A DNA stretch of 6,290 bases from Desulfobacterales bacterium. Lineage in GTDB: Bacteria; Desulfobacterota; Desulfobacteria; Desulfobacterales; QNYZ01. A program made the position numbers and the translations under genes. Positions within the stretch are counted from its first letter, which is position 1, and each line of letters starts with the position of its first letter. Shown here piece by piece: positions 1 to 6,290 of this stretch. The notes below the pieces were generated by a model that had not been told where the DNA came from, did not search any database, and saw nothing but the letters and a program-made list of their open reading frames with translations. Location of the stretch: positions 1,461 to 7,750 of the forward strand of contig JAOZUU010000120.1 of the NCBI GenBank assembly GCA_029938515.1, in the 5' to 3' direction.

Positions 1-1
1 C

Positions 2-64
2 AACAAGAATCATCGTGAAAACGTATCCCGGCAAATAGTGACATGGTTTGATAATCAATTTTAA
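2..64 (+). CDS. possible C-terminal tail of an upstream gene (partial)
   Basis: One frame is open from the left edge to a TAA at 62-64, giving about 20 residues ending in IVTWFDNQF. The stop shares its last base with the ATG at 64 (TAATG), a common arrangement between co-transcribed genes. The amphipathic, Trp-containing end would suit the last helix of, for example, an alpha/beta hydrolase, but the piece is far too short to assign a family. A frame open for 20 codons is expected by chance fairly often, so the only real support is the stop/start overlap and the + strand orientation shared with sucA. Confidence 0.35.
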   Translation, partial: NKNHRENVSRQIVTWFDNQF

Positions 65-85
65 TGATTTTGAACTTTCAAAATC

Positions 86-90
86 AGGAG
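86..90 (+). promoter_or_regulatory. sucA ribosome binding site (AGGAG)
   Basis: AGGAG lies 12 bases before the ATG at 103 and directly abuts the ATG at 91. No comparable motif precedes the ATG at 64. It is therefore the main argument for a start at 103, although 12 bases is at the long end of usual spacing. It sits between two copies of the 10-base direct repeat CTTTCAAAAT (75-84 and 95-104), the second of which overlaps the ATG at 103. Confidence 0.5.
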
Positions 91-102
91 ATGCCTTTCA
101 AA

Positions 103-2823
103 ATGAATCTACCCGAAACCCTAAACGCCGAGTATATCGACAGCCAGTATCAACGCTGGAAAACCGATCAGAATTCAGTATCGAGGGATTGGCAGTTTTT
201 TTTCCAGGGTTTTGAAATGGCCGGTGTCGGGAAACCATCGACCAACCTGGTTTCCGGCGATTCAAATCACGCTCTGGAACAGGCCCGCGTGGCCACGCTT
301 ATTTATCGCTACCGGGACCTCGGCCACTTGCTGGCCTGCATGGATCCGTTATCGCCCTGCCCCACCGACCATCCCTTTTTAAATCTGAATGCCTTTGATC
401 TCTCCCATGAAGACTTGGGAAAAACATTCTTTACCCCTCAATTTTCAGATACGGCCAGTGCCACTTTAAGCGAGATTATTAAACATCTCAGGGAAACCTA
501 TTGTCGATCCATCGGTGTTGAATACATGCACCTTCAAGACCCGGAAGAACGCCGGTGGCTGCAAGAACGGATGGAACCGAATCGAAATAGACCGGATCTG
601 AATCGAGACGACAAAATCCGGATTTTAGAAACGCTGCTCGCATCCTCGCTTTTCGAACAATTTTTAAATAAAAAATATGTCGGCATCACCCGGTTTTCCC
701 TCGAAGGCGGCGATGTCATCATCCCCTTGCTGGATACCCTGGTGGAACATACGGCTGCCAATGGTTGCCGGGAAATCATTCTGGGAACGGCTCACCGGGG
801 ACGGCTGAACATTCAAACCAATATTCTTAAAAGGCCCTACGAAGAAATTTTCGAGGAATTTGAAAGCTGTTACGATCCGGACCAATTGCTGGGAACCGGT
901 GATGTCAAATACCACAATGGGTATATCGCCGATCTTGACACCGCCAATCACCATCCCATGCGCATCTTTCTGGTCAATAACCCCAGCCACCTCGAGGCGG
1001 TCAATCCGGTGGTGGAAGGAATTGCCAGGGCCCGGCAGGATATGCTTCCACAAGAAAAAGATGCCGTCCTCCCGCTCTTGTTGCACGGGGATGCGGCCTT
1101 CGCCGGCCAGGGTGTGGTCACGGAAACGTTGAACATGTCCCAACTGGCGGGATATCAAACCGGCGGCACGATTCATATCGTCATCAACAACCAGATCGGG
1201 TATACCACGCTGCCGGAAGATGCCCGTTCCACACGCTACTCCACCGATGTGGCCAAAATGCTCATGGTGCCGATCTTCCATGTTCACGGCGAAAAACCCG
1301 AAGCCGTTGTCCACGTGGCCCGGCTGGCCGCCGAATATCGCAATACATTCAACAAGGATGTGGTGATCGATGTCATTTGTTATCGCCGTTTTGGACACAA
1401 CGAAGGCGATGAGCCCTATTTTACCCAGCCGATGATGTACGATCGCATTCGAACGCGGCCTTCTCTGGACCGGCTATATGTAGATCATCTTCTCGAAGAA
1501 AAAACGGTTCAACAACAGGATGTGGAAAGCATCGAAAAAGAAATCAAAAATAATCTGGATGCCGCTTTCCAGGAGATTCATGACAGTACCTGCGCTTTTC
1601 CCGAATCCCGTTTTTATGAGAATTGGGACGGATTCCATGAGGACTACTCGCACCGGCCGATAAAGACCACGGTTACCAAAGCCCGACTCATCGATCTGGC
1701 CCGCAAGCTTAACCGGGTCCCGAACGATTTCAACCTCCACCCCAAACTCAAACGGTTGCTGAAAAAACGACTGACCACAGTCGAAAAAGGGACCGGAATC
1801 GACTGGGCCAATGCCGAAGCCCTGGCGTTCGCATCGTTGTTATCCGAGGGCGTTCCGATCCGCTTAAGCGGCCAGGACGTGGCACGGGGTACTTTCAGCC
1901 AGCGCCACAGCGTGCTGACCGACACTAAAACAGGAAAACCGTTTACACCCTTAAACACCATCGGCGACGATCAGGGCCGATTTGCCGTCTATAACAGCCA
2001 TTTGGCCGAAGTCGGTGTGCTCGGTTTCGAATACGGATACGCCATTACCCAGCCCCATGGACTCACCATCTGGGAGGCGCAATTCGGAGACTTCGTCAAC
2101 AATGCCCAGGCGACCATCGATCTGTTTATCGCCAGTGGTGAATCTAAATGGCAACGACTTTGCGGCCTGGTCATGCTGTTGCCCCATGGTCTGGATGGCC
2201 TGGGCCCCGAACATTCCAGTGCGAGGCTTGAGCGCTTTTTGCAATTGTGCGCGGATGATAATATCCAGGTCTGCAATCTTACTACCCCGGCGCAGTATTT
2301 CCATCTTCTACGACGCCAGATAAAAGCGAAATACCGAAAACCATTGGTTATCATGACCCCCAAAAGTTTACTGAGGCATCCCCTGGCGGTCTCAAATCTT
2401 TCGGAAATGACAACCGGTTCATTCCAGGCGGTCATGGATGATCCGGCTGAACCTGAAAAACCGAGTCGCGTATTGTTATGCAGCGGCAAAATCTACTACC
2501 AACTCGTCCAGCGACGCCAGGAGATAAATGCAACGGATATAGCCATTATTCGCCTGGAACAATTATATCCATTTCCCGAGGATCGGATCAAACAAGTGGC
2601 CAAACGATACAAAAATGTGAAAAACTGGGTCTGGGTCCAGGAAGAACCGGAAAATATGGGGGCCTGGCAATTTGTCCGTCCCCGGCTGGAAAGCATCACC
2701 GGAAAGCCGCTCAAATATATCGGTCGGGCAGCCGCACCCAGCCCGGCTTCCGGTTTTCCCATGATATACAAGCAACAACAGGCGGCCATTACCGATCAGG
2801 CAATTGGTAAAAGTAAGGCATAG
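103..2823 (+). CDS. sucA: 2-oxoglutarate dehydrogenase E1 component
   Basis: Thiamine-diphosphate-dependent E1 of the cytosolic 2-oxoglutarate dehydrogenase complex. It decarboxylates 2-oxoglutarate and succinylates the lipoyl group of E2. The protein is 906 residues from this start, close to the ~930 usual for the family. In order it has the short N-terminal helical segment (about 3-37, LNAEYIDSQYQRW), the dehydrogenase/TPP domain (about 185-490), the transketolase-like pyrimidine domain (about 570-760, RLSGQD at 587) and the C-terminal E1o domain. Hallmarks are AHRGRLN (His231), SHLEAVNPVV, the TPP/Mg motif GDA...INN (Asp330, Asn362-363, same spacing as in E. coli SucA), GTFSQRH (596-602) and GPEHSSARLER (His704). 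I chose 103 because of AGGAG at 86-90 and because family similarity begins there. In-frame ATGs at 64 (919 residues) and 91 remain possible. The gene ends in tandem stops TAG TAA, 250 bases before sucB. Confidence 0.97.
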   Translation: MNLPETLNAEYIDSQYQRWKTDQNSVSRDWQFFFQGFEMAGVGKPSTNLVSGDSNHALEQARVATLIYRYRDLGHLLACMDPLSPCPTDHPFLNLNAFDLSHEDLGKTFFTPQFSDTASATLSEIIKHLRETYCRSIGVEYMHLQDPEERRWLQERMEPNRNRPDLNRDDKIRILETLLASSLFEQFLNKKYVGITRFSLEGGDVIIPLLDTLVEHTAANGCREIILGTAHRGRLNIQTNILKRPYEEIFEEFESCYDPDQLLGTGDVKYHNGYIADLDTANHHPMRIFLVNNPSHLEAVNPVVEGIARARQDMLPQEKDAVLPLLLHGDAAFAGQGVVTETLNMSQLAGYQTGGTIHIVINNQIGYTTLPEDARSTRYSTDVAKMLMVPIFHVHGEKPEAVVHVARLAAEYRNTFNKDVVIDVICYRRFGHNEGDEPYFTQPMMYDRIRTRPSLDRLYVDHLLEEKTVQQQDVESIEKEIKNNLDAAFQEIHDSTCAFPESRFYENWDGFHEDYSHRPIKTTVTKARLIDLARKLNRVPNDFNLHPKLKRLLKKRLTTVEKGTGIDWANAEALAFASLLSEGVPIRLSGQDVARGTFSQRHSVLTDTKTGKPFTPLNTIGDDQGRFAVYNSHLAEVGVLGFEYGYAITQPHGLTIWEAQFGDFVNNAQATIDLFIASGESKWQRLCGLVMLLPHGLDGLGPEHSSARLERFLQLCADDNIQVCNLTTPAQYFHLLRRQIKAKYRKPLVIMTPKSLLRHPLAVSNLSEMTTGSFQAVMDDPAEPEKPSRVLLCSGKIYYQLVQRRQEINATDIAIIRLEQLYPFPEDRIKQVAKRYKNVKNWVWVQEEPENMGAWQFVRPRLESITGKPLKYIGRAAAPSPASGFPMIYKQQQAAITDQAIGKSKA

Positions 2824-2880
2824 TAAGCATATGTGTTCTTAATTACAGTGACGTACGCATATGGCTATTTGGAAGAAACG

Positions 2881-3052
2881 AACCGCAAAGACGCAAAGAT
2901 CGCCAAGGATTTTTTTTATCGAATCGGAACCCCGGTGAAACAAAAAAAGAAACAGGTTTCACTGGGCAGGCAAACGATTCGATAGATCATTTGCCTGTCT
3001 CAATTATTTCCATATTTATTATAAACTTCGCGATCTTGGCGCCTTCGCGGTT
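2881..3052. repeat. ~172-bp element with long imperfect terminal inverted repeats
   Basis: The sucA-sucB gap contains a 27-base sequence (2881-2907, starting AACCGCAAAG) whose inverted copy is at 3026-3052 (ending CTTCGCGGTT). The arms match at 23 of 27 positions. The left arm itself consists of near-tandem units of the form CGCAAAG (CCGCAAAGA, CGCAAAGA, TCGCCAAGG). Inside lie a perfect 9-base inverted pair, ATCGAATCG (2918-2926) and CGATTCGAT (2975-2983), and a central hairpin at 2931-2966. No open frame of note and no clear target-site duplication are visible. The form suggests a small non-coding dispersed repeat (MITE- or REP-like); copies elsewhere cannot be seen from this window. The flank 2824-2880 holds only two copies of GCATATG (2827-2833, 2857-2863). 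Confidence 0.75.
2931..2966 (+). other. hairpin inside the sucA-sucB spacer element
   Basis: CCCGGTGAAAC (2931-2941) pairs with GTTTCACTGGG (2956-2966) over 11 positions with one G-U pair, around a 14-base A-rich loop. No T-run follows, so it is not a standard intrinsic terminator. It could stabilise or mark a processing site in the sucA-sucB message, or simply be the core of the repeat. Confidence 0.55.
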
Positions 3053-3062
3053 AAAATCAGTT

Positions 3063-3068
3063 GAGGAG
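3063..3068 (+). promoter_or_regulatory. sucB ribosome binding site (GAGGAG)
   Basis: GAGGAG ends 5 bases before the ATG at 3074, a near-ideal position that fixes the sucB start. It begins only 11 bases after the right arm of the inverted-repeat element, so any folding of that arm lies close to the ribosome landing site. Confidence 0.8.
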
Positions 3069-3073
3069 TCATC

Positions 3074-4348
3074 ATGACCATCGAAATTAAAATTCCCAGT
3101 GTCGGTGAATCGGTCCAGGAAGCGGTTCTGGCCGAATGGTTTAAACAAGACGGTGATTCGGTTCAAAAAGACGAGCCTTTGTTTGTCATCGAAACCGATA
3201 AAGTGACTCTGGAGGTCACCGCCGAGACTGATGGGATCTTAAAAATACTAGTGCCCGAAGGAGAAACCGTTGCCATCGGCACGGTGGTCGGTACCATCGC
3301 GTCCGTCGCGGCGTCGGAAGTAAAAAAAGAGCCTTCCCCTGCCGAATCGGAGAAACCGGAGCCCCCCATCGCTCGCGAAAAACCGGAGCCGGCGGTCACC
3401 CCGCCACCGGTATCTCCTAAACCGACAGTACCCGCCGAAGTCGATGGCACATCGATTCCCCTGACGCCCTCGGTGCGGCGTCTTGTTGCTGAAAAAAACC
3501 TGGACGTATCCAAAATCAAGGGAACCGGCCCCGGCGGGAGGATCAGCAAGGGGGATATCCTGCTCTATCTGGAAAAAGCGCCCGCCGGTCTGCCGGACAA
3601 ATTGGCCCCACCGGCTGCAGCTGAGGTGCCACCGACGATTCCGGATGCCGCCTTGGAAGTGCGCAAGCCCATGTCCCCGATTCGAAAACGGATTGCGGCC
3701 CGGCTGCTGGAATCCAAACAAAATACCGCCATGCTGACCACGTTCAACGAGATCGACATGAGTCGTACCATGGCCGTTCGCACTCAATATAAAGAATCGT
3801 TTCAAAAAAAATTCGGGGTATCCCTCGGATTCATGTCTTTCTTCATCAAAGCCTGCGTGGAAGCCCTCAAGGAAATCCCGGAAATCAATGCCTTTATCGA
3901 CGGCAACGACTTTATTTATCATCAATACCAGCACATTGGCGTAGCCATCGGATCGGACCGGGGTCTGGTTGTTCCGGTGATCCGTCATGTCGAAAAAATG
4001 AATTTCGCCGAAATCGAGCAGGCCATTGTCGACTATGTAGCCAAGATAAAAGAAAATCGCCTGGAACTGGCCGATCTGGAGGGCGGCACCTTCACCGTCA
4101 GTAACGGCGGGGTCTACGGCTCCCTGCTCAGCACGCCGATCCTCAACATACCCCAAAGCGGTATTCTCGGCATGCACAAAATCGAAAAACGACCGGTGGT
4201 GGTGGATGATGAAATCGTCATCCGCCCGATGATGTATGTGGCCCTGAGCTACGACCATCGCATCGTCGATGGCAGGGAAGCAGTGACCTGCCTGAAGCGT
4301 ATCAAGGAGTTTGTCGAAAACCCGGAACGGATCGTACTGGAGGTGTAA
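3074..4348 (+). CDS. sucB: dihydrolipoyllysine-residue succinyltransferase, E2 of 2-oxoglutarate dehydrogenase
   Basis: Core E2 enzyme of the complex (also called odhB). It accepts the succinyl group from E1 on its lipoyl arm and transfers it to CoA. The protein is 424 residues, typical for a SucB with one lipoyl domain. Residues 1-76 form the lipoyl domain, with the lipoylated lysine at Lys43 in ETDKVTLEV. A Pro/Ala/Glu-rich flexible linker follows (about 80-125). The E1/E3-binding domain is at about 129-167 (TPSVRRLVAEKNLD, GTGPGGRISKGDIL), then a second linker. The catalytic domain runs from about 195 to the end. Its active site shows TFTVSNGG (339-346), STPILNIPQSGILGMH and YDHRIVDG with His395 and Asp399. 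The sequence around FNEIDMS (224-230) and the catalytic motifs favour succinyl- over acetyl-transferase, in agreement with the adjacent sucA. Lipoylation must be supplied by genes elsewhere. Confidence 0.97.
   Translation: MTIEIKIPSVGESVQEAVLAEWFKQDGDSVQKDEPLFVIETDKVTLEVTAETDGILKILVPEGETVAIGTVVGTIASVAASEVKKEPSPAESEKPEPPIAREKPEPAVTPPPVSPKPTVPAEVDGTSIPLTPSVRRLVAEKNLDVSKIKGTGPGGRISKGDILLYLEKAPAGLPDKLAPPAAAEVPPTIPDAALEVRKPMSPIRKRIAARLLESKQNTAMLTTFNEIDMSRTMAVRTQYKESFQKKFGVSLGFMSFFIKACVEALKEIPEINAFIDGNDFIYHQYQHIGVAIGSDRGLVVPVIRHVEKMNFAEIEQAIVDYVAKIKENRLELADLEGGTFTVSNGGVYGSLLSTPILNIPQSGILGMHKIEKRPVVVDDEIVIRPMMYVALSYDHRIVDGREAVTCLKRIKEFVENPERIVLEV
4339..4345 (+). promoter_or_regulatory. lpdA ribosome binding site within the end of sucB
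   Basis: GGAGGTG ends 5 bases before the lpdA ATG at 4351 and is formed by the last sense codons of sucB (CTG GAG GTG TAA). The strong site inside the preceding gene and the 2-base gap point to coupled translation of E2 and E3 from one message. Confidence 0.85.
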
Positions 4349-4350
4349 TC

Positions 4351-5763
4351 ATGGCAACAGAAAAAAACTATGACCTGGTGATTATCGGTTCCGGCCCCGG
4401 CGGGTACGTGGCGGCTGTTCGGGCGACCCAGTTGGGCTTAAAGACAGCCTGCGTGGAAAAATCACCCCGACTCGGGGGCGTCTGCCTGAATGTCGGCTGC
4501 ATCCCCAGCAAAGCCCTGCTCGACTCCAGCGAATATTATCATTTGGCCAAAACGCATTTTGCCGATCACGGTATCAAAACCGGCCGCATCTCTTTGGATC
4601 TGCCCACGGTTATGGCCAGAAAAGATAAAGTGGTCAAGGAATTGACTGAAAATGTCCGCAAGCTGCTCGACGGTAACGGCATCGACATTATCCAGGGCAC
4701 GGCCAGCCTGGTCGGAAATAATCAGGTAAAGATCGCCACGAACGGGAAAAGGTCGAAAACACTTGAAGGAAAGAACATTTTATTGGCCACCGGCAGCACG
4801 CCCGTTGAGGTTCCGGGCCTCCCATTCGATGGGGACCGGATCGTCGACTCCACCGATGCGTTGAGCTTTTCATCGGTTCCCAAACATCTGGGCATTGTCG
4901 GGGCCGGATTTATCGGCCTGGAACTGGGATCGGTCTGGCAGCGGTATGGCGCCAAGGTCACAGTGATCGAAATGCTGCCCAAAATAGGCACGACCCTGGA
5001 TGGACAGGTGGCCCGGACTCTGGATCGAATCCTGCGCAAACAGGGATTTGAATTCCGCATGAGCACCCGGGTCGCCGGTGCCAAGGTAATTAAAAACAAA
5101 GTTCAAACCGTTCTTGAGACCGACGGCAAACCGTCCAAATTAGTGGTTGACCGGCTCCTGGTTTCCGTGGGCCGCCGACCACTGACCGAGGGCCTGGGGC
5201 TTGAAAAAATCGGCGTCGCCACGGATCCCGCTACCGGGCAGATTCCGGTCGATGAAACCTATCGTACCAATATCCCCGGTATTTATGCCATTGGGGATTT
5301 GATACCGGGCCCGATGCTGGCGCATAAAGCTTCCGCCGAAGGAATCGCGGCGGTGGAATGTATCGCCGGGCATGCCGGAGAGGTCAACTATGATGCCATT
5401 CCGTCGGTGATTTACACCTGGCCGGAAGTCGCCAGTGTCGGCTTGACCGAGGAGCAGGTGAAAGCGCGGGATATCCCATATTGTGTCGGTTCGTATCCCT
5501 TTTCAGGGACCGGGCGCGCCCGATGCATGGGAGAAACGGATGGATTTGTCAAGCTCATCACCCATGGTAAAACCGACCGGATCCTGGGTGTCCATATTAT
5601 CGGACCCCGGGCGGCGGACATGATCGCCGAATGCGTGCTGGCCGTTGAGTTCGGGGCCAGCTCCGAAGATATTGCCCGGACCATCCACGGCCACCCGACC
5701 TTTTCCGAGGCCCTCCAGGAAGCGGCCATGGGTGTGCGGGAATGCTCTATTTATGCATCCTGA
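4351..5763 (+). CDS. lpdA: dihydrolipoyl dehydrogenase (E3)
   Basis: FAD-dependent disulfide oxidoreductase that reoxidises the dihydrolipoyl group of E2 and passes the electrons to NAD+. The protein is 470 residues, the usual family length. The N-terminal FAD-binding motif GSGPGG is at 13-18. The redox-active disulfide is Cys45/Cys50 in GGVCLNVGCIPSK. The NAD-binding fold shows GAGFIG (184-189) with an acidic residue at Glu207 (VTVIE), as expected for NAD rather than NADP preference. The second FAD motif is AIGD (313-316). The C-terminal dimerisation domain ends with the catalytic pair His448/Glu453 in HPTFSEA. The gene starts 2 bases after sucB. Its position makes it the E3 of this complex, but E3 is often shared with pyruvate dehydrogenase and the glycine cleavage system. 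Its TGA stop is also the first three bases of the downstream inverted-repeat element. Confidence 0.97.
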   Translation: MATEKNYDLVIIGSGPGGYVAAVRATQLGLKTACVEKSPRLGGVCLNVGCIPSKALLDSSEYYHLAKTHFADHGIKTGRISLDLPTVMARKDKVVKELTENVRKLLDGNGIDIIQGTASLVGNNQVKIATNGKRSKTLEGKNILLATGSTPVEVPGLPFDGDRIVDSTDALSFSSVPKHLGIVGAGFIGLELGSVWQRYGAKVTVIEMLPKIGTTLDGQVARTLDRILRKQGFEFRMSTRVAGAKVIKNKVQTVLETDGKPSKLVVDRLLVSVGRRPLTEGLGLEKIGVATDPATGQIPVDETYRTNIPGIYAIGDLIPGPMLAHKASAEGIAAVECIAGHAGEVNYDAIPSVIYTWPEVASVGLTEEQVKARDIPYCVGSYPFSGTGRARCMGETDGFVKLITHGKTDRILGVHIIGPRAADMIAECVLAVEFGASSEDIARTIHGHPTFSEALQEAAMGVRECSIYAS

Positions 5764-5916
5764 TGGCGTCGTAAAAAGTCCCATCTACGGCGTTGTCGTG
5801 TTTTTTCAGACACTCGGCATACCTGGTGTATAGCCTCGTCCCTGAAAAAACACGACGCCTTGCACCCCAAGGGCACTTCCTGCGGGGCGTATATGAACCT
5901 TTTTACTTAGCCATCA
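5761..5916. repeat. ~156-bp multi-hairpin element with terminal inverted repeats
   Basis: TGATGGCGTCGTAAAAAG (5761-5778) and CTTTTTACTTAGCCATCA (5899-5916) are inverted copies matching at 15 of 18 positions; the only differences are one block of three bases. Inside is a perfect 15-base inverted pair (5795-5809 and 5842-5856) and a smaller stem CCTTG/CAAGG (5858-5862, 5868-5872). There is no convincing open frame beyond the lpdA tail. The element differs in sequence from the one in the sucA-sucB gap. I have the impression that similar intergenic repeats occur in Desulfobacterales genomes, but this is recollection, not a search. No target-site duplication is visible. A 9-base direct repeat ACCTTTTTA occurs at its right end (5897-5905) and just outside it (5921-5929). 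Confidence 0.75.
5795..5856 (+). other. long stem-loop downstream of lpdA
   Basis: GTCGTGTTTTTTCAG (5795-5809) pairs perfectly with CTGAAAAAACACGAC (5842-5856). Within the loop, GGCATAC (5816-5822) and GTATAGCC (5828-5835) can form an upper stem with one bulge. A transcript would fold into a long two-part hairpin beginning about 30 bases after the lpdA stop. It lacks the GC-rich stem followed by a T-run of an intrinsic terminator. It may protect the 3' end of the suc message or slow read-through into the Nudix gene. Confidence 0.6.
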
Positions 5917-5970
5917 GCGCACCTTTTTAATAGTTTATCCGTCTTAATGATGGATACCAGAAAGAAAAGT

Positions 5971-6290
5971 ATGGACATTAAAATAAACAACAAGCGTCTG
6001 ATTCATTCCGGCCGGGTGTTTGATTTGTATTCGGAAAATATCAGCACGGATAATGGCGTTACTTTTGATCTCGAAGTGATCCGTCATCCCGGTGCCGCGG
6101 CCATTGTTCCCATACGAGAAGACGGAGCCGTTTTACTGCTGAGTCAGTATCGGCATGCCGTGGGGCATCGGATCTGGGAAATCCCCGCCGGCACCCTCGA
6201 TTTGAATGAAACGCCCGAAGCATGCGCCCGGCGGGAATTGGTGGAAGAGACCGGATTTGACGCCGATCGGTGGAAAAAATTAGGCGAAAT
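5971..6290 (+). CDS. Nudix hydrolase, ADP-ribose pyrophosphatase-like (3' end cut off)
   Basis: The first 106 residues of a Nudix protein are present; the rest lies beyond the window. The Nudix box matches Gx5Ex7REUxEExGU exactly at residues 74-96 (Gly74, Glu80, Arg88-Glu89, Glu92-Glu93, Gly95), which supplies the metal-binding glutamates. The context VIRHPGAAAIVPI, LLLSQYRHAVG and WEIPAG just before the box is typical of the ADP-ribose pyrophosphatase (NudF-like) branch, which cleaves ADP-ribose to AMP and ribose 5-phosphate. The start at 5971 is preceded by a weak purine-rich site (AGAAAG). In-frame ATGs at 5947 and 5950 would add 8 or 7 residues but have no ribosome binding site. It has the same orientation as lpdA, 207 bases downstream of it, with a hairpin element between, so co-transcription is uncertain. 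Substrate preference cannot be settled from the part visible. Confidence 0.9.
   Translation, partial: MDIKINNKRLIHSGRVFDLYSENISTDNGVTFDLEVIRHPGAAAIVPIREDGAVLLLSQYRHAVGHRIWEIPAGTLDLNETPEACARRELVEETGFDADRWKKLGE

Noticed and set aside
38..58. Possible sigma-70 promoter (GTGACA and GATAAT-like words) before sucA
   Set aside because: The two words are only 6 bases apart rather than about 17, and no better-spaced -35 partner for GATAAT is visible.
664..1398. 244-codon open frame on the minus strand opposite sucA
   Set aside because: It is antisense to the catalytic domain of sucA, with no recognised family features and no independent support for a start.
2908..2920. Run of eight T after sucA as an intrinsic terminator
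   Set aside because: The T-run at 2910-2917 is not directly preceded by a GC-rich hairpin; the sequence before it is the left arm of the inverted repeat, whose partner lies more than 100 bases downstream.
2824..3073. CRISPR array, tRNA or riboswitch in the sucA-sucB gap
   Set aside because: The repeats are inverted and nested rather than regularly spaced direct repeats with spacers. No tRNA cloverleaf or known riboswitch core could be recognised.
3248..4258. 336-codon open frame on the minus strand opposite sucB
   Set aside because: It lies entirely opposite a well-supported gene. Its translation is low-complexity (rich in His, Arg, Gly, Phe) and shows no recognisable motif, as expected from antisense of biased codons.
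5645..5833. Small + strand open frame crossing the end of lpdA into the spacer
   Set aside because: It mostly overlaps lpdA in another frame and ends inside the hairpin element. It has no ribosome binding site and no recognisable protein features.

Overview
The window carries the genes of the 2-oxoglutarate dehydrogenase complex, all on the + strand: E1 (sucA), E2 dihydrolipoyl succinyltransferase (sucB/odhB) and E3 dihydrolipoyl dehydrogenase (lpdA). They are followed by the start of a Nudix hydrolase of the ADP-ribose pyrophosphatase type, which runs off the right edge. A short open frame at the left edge ends in a stop overlapping the first possible sucA ATG. It may be the tail of an upstream gene. 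All complete genes look intact, with catalytic and cofactor residues in place.

Layout: 1-63 is a possible gene tail and the sucA leader. The region 103-2823 is sucA. The gap 2824-3073 is 250 bases with no gene and holds a ~172-bp element bounded by long imperfect inverted repeats. The regions 3074-4348 and 4351-5763 are sucB and lpdA, only 2 bases apart, with the lpdA ribosome binding site inside sucB. The gap 5764-5970 is taken up mostly by a second, unrelated inverted-repeat element whose left end includes the lpdA stop codon. The Nudix gene runs from about 5971 to the edge.

The three enzymes form one machine. E1 decarboxylates 2-oxoglutarate on thiamine diphosphate, E2 carries the succinyl group on its lipoyl lysine to CoA, and E3 reoxidises the lipoate with FAD and NAD+. 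The products are succinyl-CoA, CO2 and NADH. The Nudix enzyme would hydrolyse ADP-ribose, a product of NAD+ breakdown; a link to the complex is only a guess from position.

Organism: a bacterium of moderate G+C. The look of the proteins and of the intergenic repeats suggests Desulfobacterota (Desulfobacterales-like, a former deltaproteobacterial group), but this is an impression without a search. The coding content is ordinary central metabolism, and I see no new multi-gene system. What the genes do not explain is the pair of structured inverted-repeat elements in the two larger gaps.
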